Shown here: piece by piece, positions 17,985 through 26,961 of the stretch
Numbering within the stretch: the first letter of the stretch is position 1
How the letters are laid out: the number at the start of each line of letters is the position of its first letter
NCBI GenBank assembly: GCA_023421395.1
Contig: JAEZTL010000028.1
Span: 1 to 64,000 of the forward strand
Reading direction: 5' to 3'
Source: Bacillota bacterium
Lineage (GTDB): Bacteria; Bacillota; Clostridia; Christensenellales; Aristaeellaceae
DNA: 64,000 nt
Translations under genes and position numbers: made by a program
The notes under the pieces: model-generated
Databases searched by the model: none
Told to the model about the DNA's origin: nothing
Seen by the model: only the letters and a program-made list of their open reading frames with translations

Positions 17985-18859
17985 TATGTCCCCTCCTTTT
18001 CGCGGAATGCCCGGTTCATCAGGAGCGTCGCCGCCAGGCACACGATCACGAAGATCACGCTGATGGCGTTGCCGTAGCCGTACCGGTAGGATTTAAACGC
18101 CTGCTTGTAGAGGTATGTGGCCATAAACTGGGTTTCGTTGCCCGGGCCTCCGTTTGTGAGCAGGTACACCGTCTCCATCTGCTTGAGGGCCGCGATGATC
18201 GCCAGCGTCACGTTGACCATGATGACCGGCTTCATCAGCGGCAGCGTGATCCGCAGGAAGGAACGCCTTCCGTCGCAGCCGTCGATGGCGGCGGCCTCGT
18301 AGAGCACCGGGTCGATATTCTTGATGCCCGTGTAGTAGATCAGCATGCCCCAGCCGAAGCCGTGCCAGATCAGAACCACCAAAAGCGACCAGATCGCGTT
18401 GCCCGTGCCCAGCCAGTTGAAGCTGCCCGCGCCACCCAGCGCCTTGGCGACGCTGTGCAGGAGCCCGAAATTCGGGTTGTAAACGTATTTCCACAAATAG
18501 GCGATCACCGCCACGGAGATCACGTTGGGAATGAAGTACACGCAGCGGAAAAATCCTTCCGCCCTGCCCGCAAGCCGGTCCAGGATCGCGGCGGTCATGA
18601 TGGCCAGCGGGTGCTGCAGCAGGATGAACCCCGCCGCCAGCAGGAGCGAATTCCGAAGCGACAGCCAGAACAACTTGTCGCCCATCAGTTCGCGGTAATT
18701 TGCCAGCCCGACGAAGGCGGCCTTTCCGAGCCCGGAGTAGTCCGTCAGCGCGTAATAGCCAGACAGGAGGATCGGGAACAGGATCGCCATCAGGAATGCC
18801 GCGAGGCCCGGCAGCACCAGCGACAGGATCACCCATTTGCTCCGGTAGAGCTTTGCCAT
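17984..18859 (-). CDS. Carbohydrate ABC transporter permease, MalF/UgpA type
   Basis: A 291-aa permease with six transmembrane segments and the CUT1 EAA loop (YEAAAIDGCDGRRSFLRITLP). NGGPGNETQFMATYLYKQAF near the C-terminus is the usual MalF/UgpA signature. ATG 18859 follows AAGGGAG. It lies between the binding-protein gene and the second permease, after a strong intercistronic hairpin. Confidence 0.92.
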   Translation of the reverse strand: MAKLYRSKWVILSLVLPGLAAFLMAILFPILLSGYYALTDYSGLGKAAFVGLANYRELMGDKLFWLSLRNSLLLAAGFILLQHPLAIMTAAILDRLAGRAEGFFRCVYFIPNVISVAVIAYLWKYVYNPNFGLLHSVAKALGGAGSFNWLGTGNAIWSLLVVLIWHGFGWGMLIYYTGIKNIDPVLYEAAAIDGCDGRRSFLRITLPLMKPVIMVNVTLAIIAALKQMETVYLLTNGGPGNETQFMATYLYKQAFKSYRYGYGNAISVIFVIVCLAATLLMNRAFREKEGT

Positions 18860-18895
18860 ATGCGTTCTCCCTTCAAAAGGGTGGGGCCGTGACGG

Positions 18896-18933
18896 GGATG
18901 GCCGCCCTCCCCGCTGGGAAAAGGCGGCCATCC
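18896..18933 (-). other. Intercistronic hairpin between binding-protein and permease genes
   Basis: A perfect 11-bp stem (GGATGGCCGCC / GGCGGCCATCC) with a 16-base loop and no T-run. Such hairpins commonly protect the upstream mRNA or partly terminate, giving more binding protein than permease. A counterpart occurs at 53318-53356. Confidence 0.6.
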
Positions 18934-18949
18934 GTTCACCCGTTTTTCG

Positions 18950-20230
18950 TTACTTGCCCGCCAGGCCGTCCAGGTACTGCTGCGGCGTAACGGAGCCGAT
19001 GGCCAGCTGCTGCACCAGGTCCTCGCTGCGGGTCTTGTACTCCGCGGTGCCCATATCGCCGGTGGGCGTGCCGCTGAGGGAGGTGGCGCCGTTCACGATG
19101 TCGATCCACTGGTTCTGAAGCGCGGTCTCATCGCCGGTCTTATAGGCGGCAAAGTTCTGCGCGGACATGCACACGCCGTACTGCCAGGCGAGCTTGTTCC
19201 AGCCCTCGGGGCGGAACATGAAGGCCAGCAGCTTCTTGGCTTCCTCGGAGGCCTTGCCAGCCGCGGACACGGCGTAGCCGCCGCCGTGCCAGGCCGCGAT
19301 GTCCGTCACGGTGCCGACCGCGCCCGCCATCGGGGGCATGGCGAACACGCGGATGTTGCCGCGGATCTCGGCGGGAATGTCCTGATTGGCCGCCATCGAC
19401 ATCTCCCAGCTGCCCATGTAGTACATGGCCGCCTGACCGCTGGTGAACATGTTCAGCGCGGTGCCGTAATCGGTGTTCTCAAAGCCTATCTGGAACAGGC
19501 CTTCCTTGGCGGAATTCCGGATCATCTCCGCACCCGCGAGGAAGGAGGGATCCGAGTAGTCACCGGTCTCGATGGCCTTGGCCACCATCTCCATCACGCC
19601 CGCACCGTGCAGCTTCGACAGCACGTCCGTGTAGAAGCAGTACAGCGGCCACTTGTCCTGCCCGTCCATCGCCACAGGCAGGATGCCCTTTTCGGTGATC
19701 TTCTTCGCCAGCTCCAGCAGTCCTTCGTAGGTGGCGGGCACGGTCCATCCATTGTCCTCAAAGAGCTTCTGGTTGTAGTAGAAGCCCATCACGTCGGTGT
19801 TGCGCGGCACGCCGTAGAGCTTGCCGTCGGCGGAGAAGCCGTCCAGCGAGCCGGGCAGGAAACCGAAGTCCTTGAAGTCGTCGGGATTCAGTTCCGCGAA
19901 GATGCCCGCCGCGATGGGCTCGGCAATGAAGCCGGGCTGGCCCCACACGCTGATCAGGTCCGGCATGTCGGTGCCGGCGGCGTAGGCCTTGAACTTGGTC
20001 TTGTACTCCTCGTCGTGCAGCGCCTCAACCTCGATGGTCACGTTGGGGTTGAGCTTCACGTATTCGTCCAGCAGCATCTGCTCGATCATGCCCTGACCGC
20101 TTTTGCGGTCCGGGACGTTGGTGAAGACGCGGATGGTGACGTTCTCCGCCGCCAGCGCGGTGGACGCCGCGCCGATCAGAAGTGAAACAACGAGCGTAAG
20201 CGCCAGAAGCATCGCGAGAGTCTTCTTCAT
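18950..20230 (-). CDS. Extracellular sugar-binding protein, family 1
   Basis: A 426-aa solute-binding protein delivering a sugar to the two permeases downstream. Residues 1-28 form a signal peptide ending near STALA-AE. There is no lipobox cysteine, so it is predicted to be cleaved by type I signal peptidase and not lipid anchored. The mature protein has the family pattern (AYAAGTDMPDLISVWG, YGVPRNTDVMGFYYNQKLF, AAMYYMGSWEM). First gene of the minus-strand operon reaching 11436. Confidence 0.92.
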   Translation of the reverse strand: MKKTLAMLLALTLVVSLLIGAASTALAAENVTIRVFTNVPDRKSGQGMIEQMLLDEYVKLNPNVTIEVEALHDEEYKTKFKAYAAGTDMPDLISVWGQPGFIAEPIAAGIFAELNPDDFKDFGFLPGSLDGFSADGKLYGVPRNTDVMGFYYNQKLFEDNGWTVPATYEGLLELAKKITEKGILPVAMDGQDKWPLYCFYTDVLSKLHGAGVMEMVAKAIETGDYSDPSFLAGAEMIRNSAKEGLFQIGFENTDYGTALNMFTSGQAAMYYMGSWEMSMAANQDIPAEIRGNIRVFAMPPMAGAVGTVTDIAAWHGGGYAVSAAGKASEEAKKLLAFMFRPEGWNKLAWQYGVCMSAQNFAAYKTGDETALQNQWIDIVNGATSLSGTPTGDMGTAEYKTRSEDLVQQLAIGSVTPQQYLDGLAGK

Positions 20231-20285
20231 GGGTTCCCCTCCTCGTTCTCCTTGGGCCGGGTTGTCCCCCCGCCCTGACGAGCCC

Positions 20286-20294
20286 AGTATAGCA
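20286..20294 (-). promoter_or_regulatory. Possible extended -10 promoter of the sugar-binding-protein operon
   Basis: Minus-strand TGC-TATACT, about 56 bases upstream of the binding-protein ATG, forms an extended -10 element. There is no recognisable -35, which would fit activation by the operon's own AraC-type response regulator. Confidence 0.4.
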
Positions 20295-20355
20295 CCGGTC
20301 CGGCGCGAGGGCCTACTCAGAATCTTACAAAATGGTCGAAAATATTATGCGCTTC

Positions 20356-20384
20356 TTGACATTTTCAACGCCTGATTCTAGAAT
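20356..20384 (+). promoter_or_regulatory. Predicted promoter of the GH105 gene
   Basis: TTGACA and TAGAAT are separated by exactly 17 bases, about 45 bases before the ATG. It is a near-consensus housekeeping promoter. Confidence 0.7.
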
Positions 20385-20428
20385 GATTACCGGATTTCAA
20401 GGCTTTTCCAGCCGAATGGGGAGAGTGC

Positions 20429-21454
20429 ATGTATACCAAAGCCGATCCGATCGGGCGCGCCGCCGGCGCGCTTTGGGCCATGCAGCGCCAGTCCTGGGAG
20501 CAGGGTGTGGCCATGCAGGCGTTTTTCGAACTGGGCGACGACGAGGCGGTAATCCGCCTGGCCTTCGAGGCGGCCAACCGGATGCTTCCGGACGGGCGCG
20601 TGGCGATGGTCGGGGCGGCGGACGGCGTCACAGACCCCTGCGCGGCGGGCGAGGCGCTGGGTTACGCCGCCCGGCTGACGGGCGATCCGGCGCTCGCCGC
20701 CGCTCATGCGGCGCTGGTTGACTGGGCGGTTTCCGGCGCGCCCCGGAGCCCCGAGGGCGGCGTATACCACCTGACCGACGCCCGGCAGTTCTGGGCGGAT
20801 TCGCTCTACATGCTGCCGCCCTTCCTGGCGAGCGCCGGGCATTTCCGGGAGGCGCTCGCGATCCTTGACGTCTACTGGAGCCGCCTCTACGACCCGGAGG
20901 CGCATCTCCTGGCCCACAAATGGGACGAAGGCGCCGCGCGGTTTGTTCGCGCGGCGCATTGGGGCGTTGGCAACGGCTGGACAGCGGCGGCGCTGGCCCG
21001 CCTGTACGATCTGGCGCCGCCGGAATTTCCGGAAGAGAAAGAATCCATCGCCGTCAGGGGCCGCGCGCTGGTGGAGGGGCTCATCCGGCGCCTGCGCCCG
21101 GACGGGCTGTTCCACGACGTGGTGGACGACCCCTCCACCTTCGTGGAGGTCAACCTGTCCCAGATGCTCGCCTACGCCGTCTTCCGGGGCATGGCCTCCG
21201 GCTGGCTCCCGGCGCTCTACCTTGAAAAAGCGGAGGCGATGATGGAAGCCGCCTCCGTTCGAGTGGACGCGTGGGGCTTCGTGCGCGGCGTGTGCGGCGC
21301 GCCGGGGTTTGATTCTCCCGGCATCGCGCCGGAAGGCCAGGCCTTCTTCCTGCTGATGCACGCGGCGGCGCGGAAGTACGAGATCGGCAAATGGCGCCCC
21401 GCGCCCGCTAGGCCAGCACCTCCGCGCGGCTTCCGCCCTGGCGGTCCTTTTTGA
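20429..21454 (+). CDS. Glycoside hydrolase family 88/105 (unsaturated uronyl hydrolase)
   Basis: A 341-aa (alpha/alpha)6-barrel hydrolase, without signal peptide, expected to remove the unsaturated uronic acid left by pectin or rhamnogalacturonan lyases. Diagnostic stretches are WGVGNGWTAAALARL, DDPSTFVEVNLSQMLAY and the terminal FDSPGIAPEGQAFFLLMHAA. GGGGAGAG precedes the ATG. Its product would enter hexuronate catabolism, matching the uxuAB/kdgK operon 9 kb downstream. The last 47 bases overlap the 3' end of sbcC on the opposite strand; the tail after residue about 325 is proline- and arginine-rich and probably unimportant. Confidence 0.85.
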   Translation: MYTKADPIGRAAGALWAMQRQSWEQGVAMQAFFELGDDEAVIRLAFEAANRMLPDGRVAMVGAADGVTDPCAAGEALGYAARLTGDPALAAAHAALVDWAVSGAPRSPEGGVYHLTDARQFWADSLYMLPPFLASAGHFREALAILDVYWSRLYDPEAHLLAHKWDEGAARFVRAAHWGVGNGWTAAALARLYDLAPPEFPEEKESIAVRGRALVEGLIRRLRPDGLFHDVVDDPSTFVEVNLSQMLAYAVFRGMASGWLPALYLEKAEAMMEAASVRVDAWGFVRGVCGAPGFDSPGIAPEGQAFFLLMHAAARKYEIGKWRPAPARPAPPRGFRPGGPF

Positions 21455-24400
21455 CCACGATCTGCCGGTCGATGCGCCGCTTCATTTCCGCCACGTGGGA
21501 GATCAGCCCGATCAGCTTGTCCCCCTCGGCCAGCTTGCCCAGCGCGCCCATCACTTGGCCCAGCGCCGTCTCGTCCAGCGTGCCGAAGCCCTCGTCCACA
21601 AACATGGCGTCCAGCGTGACGCCGCCCGCCCGGGCGCTGATGACATCGGCAAAGCCCAGCGCCAGCGACAGCGACGCCATGAAGGATTCGCCGCCTGAAA
21701 GCGTGTTTACCGGCCTCAGCGCGCCGGTGAAGTGATCCAGCACATTCAGATCCAACCCGAAGGCGGACTTGCGGTTGCGGTAGGATTCCTCCCGCGCCAG
21801 TTCGTACTGGCCGCCGGTCATCTCCGAAAACCGCTGGTTGGCAAAGAGAATCACCTCGTCGAACAGCTCGGACAGCACGTACAGCTCCAGGCTCTGCCTG
21901 CCGCCGTCGTCCCGGATGGATTTCCCACCGGCGGCATCGGACAGGCTTTTAACCATTGCGTATTCATCGCTGAGGCGCGCGTAGGCCTTCGACCGCTGCG
22001 CCAGCGACGCCATCAGCGCACCGTTTGACTCGATCCGCACGCCGAGGCGCAGCCGTTCGTCCTCCAACGCCCGAACGAGCACTGCCGCCTCGCCTTCCTC
22101 GCGCGCAAGCGCCTCCATGTCCGTCGGCGGTTTTCCCTCAAGGGCCTGCCGGAGTCTTCCGGCTTCCTGATTGGCCGTGCGCCGGGCCTCGTCGTAGGCG
22201 TCGACGTCGCCGCGCAGGACGGCGAGGGCCTCCGGCGTGCGCCGTGCCTCGCGGTATTCGCCTTCGCCGGCAAAACCCGCCCGGGCGAGGGCGAGGGAAA
22301 ACGCCTCCCGCCTGTCTTTCTCCTTTCGTTCCTGATCGGGCCGCCGGGCCTCGAGCGCCGAAAGCGCGCCCTTCGCCGCAGCGATGCCCTCGTCGCAGGC
22401 CTTCAGCGCCTCCGCCGCGCCGCCGATCGCCTCGCTCCAGCGGGCGTATTCCCCTTCAAGCCGCGCGGCCAGGGCCAGGGCCTCCGCCTCCGTCGCCGCC
22501 GGGAGGGATTGGGCCGCGTCCCCGCGCTTCTGGGCGAGGCTTTCGCACCGGACGGATGCTTCCGCATAGAGCCGCTGCGCCTTGAGCGAGCGTTCGCGGG
22601 CTTCGTCCATTCCGCGCTCATACTCGGGGATGATCTTTCTCAGTTCCCGCAGCCGCCGCGACTGCCCCTCCAGCGCGGACCTGCGCCGCGTCAAACCGGC
22701 CAGCCGCTCCCGCTGTCCCCGGGCCGCATCCGCCGCCGCCCGGGCGTTCGGCGCGGGAAGGGGCTGCGCGCCGGCGTCATCCTCATGGCATTCCCGCCAG
22801 TCTGCCTCCAGCCGCTGCCATTCCTTGTCCCGCTCCGCCCTGAGGACCGCCGCCGCCGTAACGGCTTCCTCCGCGTCGGCCTTGGCCCGGCGAAAGGCCG
22901 CTTCCGCCGCCTCCACCTGCGCCTGGGCGGGCGTTTCGCCGGACAGCGAAGCCTTGTGCGGGTGCCGGGTGGAACCGCAGACCGGACAGGGCTCGCCCTC
23001 CGCCAGCGCCGCCGCCATCAGCCCCGCCTGCCCCAGCTGAAACGCGTTGTACAGACGGCGGTGGGCCTGCGAGCGCGCTTCAGCTTCCTCCAGCGCGGCC
23101 TTGGCCCCGGTCTGCGCGCGGACGAGCCGCGATCCATCCGCCTCAAAGTCGCTCAATTCCTTCTGCAGTTTTTCCAGCGCGGTCAGCAGTTTCCCGGCCG
23201 TCTCCACTTCCGCACCCAGCGCGCCCAACGCGCCCTCCACGTCCGAAAGCGCATCCCGCTCCGCGACCGCCTCTTCCTTCAGGCGTTTGAGGCGAGCCTC
23301 TTCCTCCGCGGCGGCCTGCGCCTCGCCCAGGGCCCCGTCCAGCGCGCGCCGCAGTGTTTCGATTTGCTGGTCCATCCCCGAAATTTCCCGGTACCGAGGC
23401 AGTTGTTCGCGGACGGCGCGCGCTCCTCGCTCGGCCGCCTGCGCTTCCTCCCGCCGTGCCTCCGCCTCCGCCAGCGCCGTCGAAAGGGCCGGACGCCGCG
23501 CCTCCAGCGCGGATAGCGCTTCCTCCGCCCGCGCCACGTCCCGCGTCAGTTCATTTAGCGCGGCCGACGCCTCGGCCCAGGCCGCCGCGTCCGCGTCCAC
23601 CCCCGAAGCGGCTTCGGCGCGGCGGGCCTCCAGTCTCTGCTCCTCGATGCCGGCTTCCTCCCGCGCCAGCGCGGATAGCGCCGCCGCCGCCGCGGCAAGG
23701 GCGTCATAATCCGCGCGGATCCGTTCCGCCTCGGCGCGCCGCCGCACAAGGTCCTCCGAGCGCGCCCGCGCACCGGCACGGTGCGCGCCGTTCTCCCGGA
23801 GCGCCGCGCCGTCCTCGTCCGCCACCGACTGCGCCAGCGCGTACCAGGCGTCCAGGTTCGCGGACGCCTCCTCCGATGAGAGCGCTTCGAGCGCCGCCCC
23901 GTCCCGCTCCGGTGGCAGACGGAGCTTGCCGCATTCCGCCGCGATGGCGCGTTTTTCCGCGCGCCAGGCCTCTTCCAGCGCTCGGGCGCGCCTCAGGAGA
24001 ATGGCCTGCACCGCTTCGTAGAGCTGGGTGCCGAAGATGCTCTGGAGGATCTGGCGCCGCTCGTCCACCTTGGCCAGCAGCAGCTTCGCGAAATCCCCCT
24101 GAGCGATCATGGCGATCCGCGAAAAATGCTCCCGGGGGAGGCGCAAAATGCCCTCGATCTCCTCGTTGACCGCGCTCAGCTTTTCCACGACCCGCCCGCC
24201 GGGCAGCGTCAGGCAGGCCCTTGACTCCTCCCGGATCATGCCCTCGCCCCGCTTCTTGGGGCGTTCGTACTTCGGGCTGCGCCGAACGGTGTAGATCCGC
24301 CCCAGGTGCTCGAAGGTGAATTCGACATAGGTCTCCCGGTCCGGCGGGGCAAGGCTGCTGCGCAGAAGGCCGTCGTCCCGCCGCGCCTCGCCGCTGGCCA

Positions 24401-24563
24401 CGCCGTAGAGCGCAAAGCAGATCGCGTCGAAGATGGTGGTCTTCCCCGCGCCGGTGTTGCCGGTGATCAGGTACAGGCCGCGCCCGCCCAGCCGGTCAAA
24501 GGGGATGACGGTTTCGCCGGCGTAAGAGCAGAACGCCTGCATCGCAAGGCGGATGGGTTTCAT
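21408..24563 (-). CDS. sbcC: Nuclease SbcCD subunit C
   Basis: A 1051-aa SMC-like ATPase partner of SbcD, cleaving DNA hairpins and ends. Walker A (GNTGAGKTT) is at residues 35-43; two long, alanine/arginine/glutamate-rich coiled-coil arms flank a zinc hook CPVC near residue 526. The C-terminal lobe carries LSGGESF near residue 957 and Walker B (FVDEGFGTLDE). Its ATG overlaps the sbcD stop by four bases. The 3' end overlaps the converging GH105 gene. Confidence 0.95.
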   Translation of the reverse strand: MKPIRLAMQAFCSYAGETVIPFDRLGGRGLYLITGNTGAGKTTIFDAICFALYGVASGEARRDDGLLRSSLAPPDRETYVEFTFEHLGRIYTVRRSPKYERPKKRGEGMIREESRACLTLPGGRVVEKLSAVNEEIEGILRLPREHFSRIAMIAQGDFAKLLLAKVDERRQILQSIFGTQLYEAVQAILLRRARALEEAWRAEKRAIAAECGKLRLPPERDGAALEALSSEEASANLDAWYALAQSVADEDGAALRENGAHRAGARARSEDLVRRRAEAERIRADYDALAAAAAALSALAREEAGIEEQRLEARRAEAASGVDADAAAWAEASAALNELTRDVARAEEALSALEARRPALSTALAEAEARREEAQAAERGARAVREQLPRYREISGMDQQIETLRRALDGALGEAQAAAEEEARLKRLKEEAVAERDALSDVEGALGALGAEVETAGKLLTALEKLQKELSDFEADGSRLVRAQTGAKAALEEAEARSQAHRRLYNAFQLGQAGLMAAALAEGEPCPVCGSTRHPHKASLSGETPAQAQVEAAEAAFRRAKADAEEAVTAAAVLRAERDKEWQRLEADWRECHEDDAGAQPLPAPNARAAADAARGQRERLAGLTRRRSALEGQSRRLRELRKIIPEYERGMDEARERSLKAQRLYAEASVRCESLAQKRGDAAQSLPAATEAEALALAARLEGEYARWSEAIGGAAEALKACDEGIAAAKGALSALEARRPDQERKEKDRREAFSLALARAGFAGEGEYREARRTPEALAVLRGDVDAYDEARRTANQEAGRLRQALEGKPPTDMEALAREEGEAAVLVRALEDERLRLGVRIESNGALMASLAQRSKAYARLSDEYAMVKSLSDAAGGKSIRDDGGRQSLELYVLSELFDEVILFANQRFSEMTGGQYELAREESYRNRKSAFGLDLNVLDHFTGALRPVNTLSGGESFMASLSLALGFADVISARAGGVTLDAMFVDEGFGTLDETALGQVMGALGKLAEGDKLIGLISHVAEMKRRIDRQIVVKKDRQGGSRAEVLA

Positions 24564-25690
24564 CGCGCAATTTCTCCTCTCGCCTCGTCCAATACGCCGT
24601 CCATGTAGGCGGCCATCCCCTCGTCCAGGTCCCGGCCGGTACGGAAGCGGAAAAATTCCCGGAACAGTTCCGGGGGCGACAGGTCTCGCCGTGCGGACAG
24701 CGGACGAAACTGCGCCTCGGGCGGGGCGTACTCCATGCGGAAGATGTTGGGGTACAGACCGCGGAGTCTCGCCTGGGCGTCCGGCGGCAGCACCGGATCG
24801 GTCAGCGTCACGTGAAGGTAGTCCTCCGGATTGCGTGACGCCGCCGTCTCCGGGCGGGTGAGCTGCTCCAGCGTCCCCCGGATTACCCGCAGGTCCCTCG
24901 GCGCGCCGACGGGGTGGAGCTCAACGCGAAGACCGTCTTTCGTCACCTCGCCCGCCACCACGGATTTCACGTGCCTGGCCTCCGAGGCGGAGTACTTGAG
25001 CAGCGACCCGGCGTAGCGCACGCCCTCCCGACCCGCGCGCTGGGGCTTGTGCAGATGGCCCAGCGCCACGTAGTCGAAGGCGTCGAAGGCGCGGTAGTCC
25101 ACTTTCTCGGCGCCGCCGACCGCGGTGAGTTCGGCTTCGGATTCGCTCTCCTCCGCCTCCCCCTGGACGCCCGTCACGAACTGGTGCGTCACGAGCACAT
25201 TGACGCGGCCGGGATCCACCGTCTCCCGGGAAAGCGCGGCGCGCACCGCGCCGTCAAATGTCATCGGCTCAAAGGGACCGATGACGCCCGACGCCTCCCT
25301 GGGGCGGAAGAAGGGCATCAGCCATACGGTCGCGTCCCCGCAGTCCACCTTTGAAAGGCTGCCCTCGTATCCGCCCGCGATGTTGAGCCCCTGCCGCTCC
25401 AGGATCCGCCGCCCGAAGGACAGCCGTTCCTGAGAGTCGTGGTTACCGCCGACGACGCACACCGCCCCGCACTTTCCGGTAAGCGCGGTAAAGAATTCAT
25501 CCGCCAGCGCCACCGCCCGTTCGGAGGGCATGCTTTTATCGTACACATCTCCCGCGATCAGCACCGCGTCGGGCTTTTGCGCGCCGACGAAGTCCACGAT
25601 CCCTTTCAGCGCGTGGCGCTGATCCTCGATCAAATCAATTTCTCCCAGCGAGCGCCCGATGTGCAAATCCGCCATGTGGACAAACCGCAA
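24560..25690 (-). CDS. sbcD: Nuclease SbcCD subunit D
   Basis: A 376-aa calcineurin-like phosphoesterase, the Mre11-type nuclease of the SbcCD complex. Metal-ligand motifs MADLHIG, GDVYD, GGNHDS, VTHQF and GHLHKPQ occur in order in the first 220 residues, followed by the capping domain. The stop overlaps the sbcC start (ATGA), and both are on the minus strand. Confidence 0.95.
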   Translation of the reverse strand: MRFVHMADLHIGRSLGEIDLIEDQRHALKGIVDFVGAQKPDAVLIAGDVYDKSMPSERAVALADEFFTALTGKCGAVCVVGGNHDSQERLSFGRRILERQGLNIAGGYEGSLSKVDCGDATVWLMPFFRPREASGVIGPFEPMTFDGAVRAALSRETVDPGRVNVLVTHQFVTGVQGEAEESESEAELTAVGGAEKVDYRAFDAFDYVALGHLHKPQRAGREGVRYAGSLLKYSASEARHVKSVVAGEVTKDGLRVELHPVGAPRDLRVIRGTLEQLTRPETAASRNPEDYLHVTLTDPVLPPDAQARLRGLYPNIFRMEYAPPEAQFRPLSARRDLSPPELFREFFRFRTGRDLDEGMAAYMDGVLDEARGEIAR

Positions 25691-25870
25691 CGCATTTCAC
25701 TCCTTCGTAAACCGCCCGCGCCGATCGCGCCGCGCGCCCTCAGCCGGGGATGGGCGGGACGGCGCGTTCGCCTCCCCATTACATTCTCGGTTTTCGCGGC
25801 AAATCCTTCCTCATTGCGCGTTTTCATCCGCGTTTTGCGCTTTCCCGGAATATAATTTGGAAGTTTTTTC

Positions 25871-25900
25871 TTGCCACTCTGCCACATCTTATGGTATCAT
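25871..25900 (+). promoter_or_regulatory. Predicted promoter of the betaine/proline importer operon
   Basis: TTGCCA and TATCAT are separated by 18 bases, about 50 bases upstream of the binding-protein start. Confidence 0.55.
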
Positions 25901-25903
25901 AAG
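25888..25903 (+). promoter_or_regulatory. Palindrome over the -10 box (candidate operator)
   Basis: CTTATG-GTAT-CATAAG is a perfect 6-bp inverted repeat covering the predicted -10 hexamer. A repressor bound here would block the proXWV-type operon; no candidate regulator is adjacent. Confidence 0.4.
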
Positions 25904-25950
25904 GTTGTTATTTACAAAAACATCACGAACTGACGGAAGGAGAATGATTC

Positions 25951-26952
25951 ATGAGGAAACTTTCTGTCGCGCTTGCCTGCCTGATGATCGTCACGGTTCT
26001 GGCTGGATTTGCGTCCGCCGGGGCCGAAAGCGTGGTCATCGTCGCCACGGACAACGGCTGGGACAGCCAGAAGCTGCACAACGCCATCGCGGAACTGGTG
26101 GTGGAACACGCCTACGAGGGCTACGAATTTGAGGTCTCGACCGCGTCCTCCACGATGAACTGGCAGTCCATCATCAACGGCGACGTGGACCTGGACATCG
26201 AAAGCTGGACGGACAACGTGGCCACCTATCCCGAGGACGTGGCCAATGGTGACATCGTGGACGTGGGCATCCTGGTGGCGGACAGCGCCCAGGGCGTGTA
26301 CGTGCCCCGCTACGTGATCGAGGGGGACGCGGCGCGCGGCATCGAGCCCATGGCGCCGGACCTTGTGACCGTTGAGGATCTGAAGAAGTACGCCGCCGCC
26401 TTCCCGGACGACGAAGACAAGAGCAAGGGCCGCATCTACGGCTCAATCCCCGGCTGGATGGCGGACGAAGTCCTCTACAACAAGTACCTTCACTACGGGC
26501 TGGACGCGGATTTCAATTACGTGCGCCTGGGCAGCGAGGCGTCACTTTTCGCGTCGCTGGTTTCCGCCTACAACCTGGGTGATCCGTGGGTGGGCTACTG
26601 CTATGAGCCGACCTGGGTTACGGGCAAGCTGGATCTGGTGCTGCTGGACGACGCGCCTTACGAACCGGCGCTTCTGATGGAGGGTAAGTGCGCCTTCCCC
26701 AGGCAGGCGCTCAAGATCGTCAGCAGCAATAAGTTTGCCGAAAAGGCGCCGGAGCTTCTGGGCTTTTTCCAGAAGTATGAAACCGGCAGCGCGCTGATCT
26801 CCCAGGCGCTGGCGCACCTGGACGAGACCAAGGAATCCTACGAGCAGGTGGCCGCATGGCTGATCCGGCAGAACGACTCGCTGATCGACCAGTGGCTCCC
26901 GGCGGAGAACGCCCAGCGCCTGCGGGCATACCTCGACGGACTGGAGGCGTAA
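25951..26952 (+). CDS. Glycine betaine/proline-type substrate-binding protein
   Basis: A 333-aa OpuAC/ProX-type binding protein. A signal peptide covers about residues 1-25, ending ASAGA-E without a usable lipobox. The mature part has the WDSQKLHNAIAELVVE opening, the aromatic ligand cage region (SIPGWM, GDPWVGYCYEPTW) and the C-terminal FFQKYETGSALISQAL segment. GGAAGGAG precedes the ATG. First gene of an operon with permease and ATPase. Ligand is likely glycine betaine, proline betaine or proline, which matters because a proline reductase operon lies 15 kb away. Confidence 0.88.
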   Translation: MRKLSVALACLMIVTVLAGFASAGAESVVIVATDNGWDSQKLHNAIAELVVEHAYEGYEFEVSTASSTMNWQSIINGDVDLDIESWTDNVATYPEDVANGDIVDVGILVADSAQGVYVPRYVIEGDAARGIEPMAPDLVTVEDLKKYAAAFPDDEDKSKGRIYGSIPGWMADEVLYNKYLHYGLDADFNYVRLGSEASLFASLVSAYNLGDPWVGYCYEPTWVTGKLDLVLLDDAPYEPALLMEGKCAFPRQALKIVSSNKFAEKAPELLGFFQKYETGSALISQALAHLDETKESYEQVAAWLIRQNDSLIDQWLPAENAQRLRAYLDGLEA

Positions 26953-26961
26953 TCACTCCGC

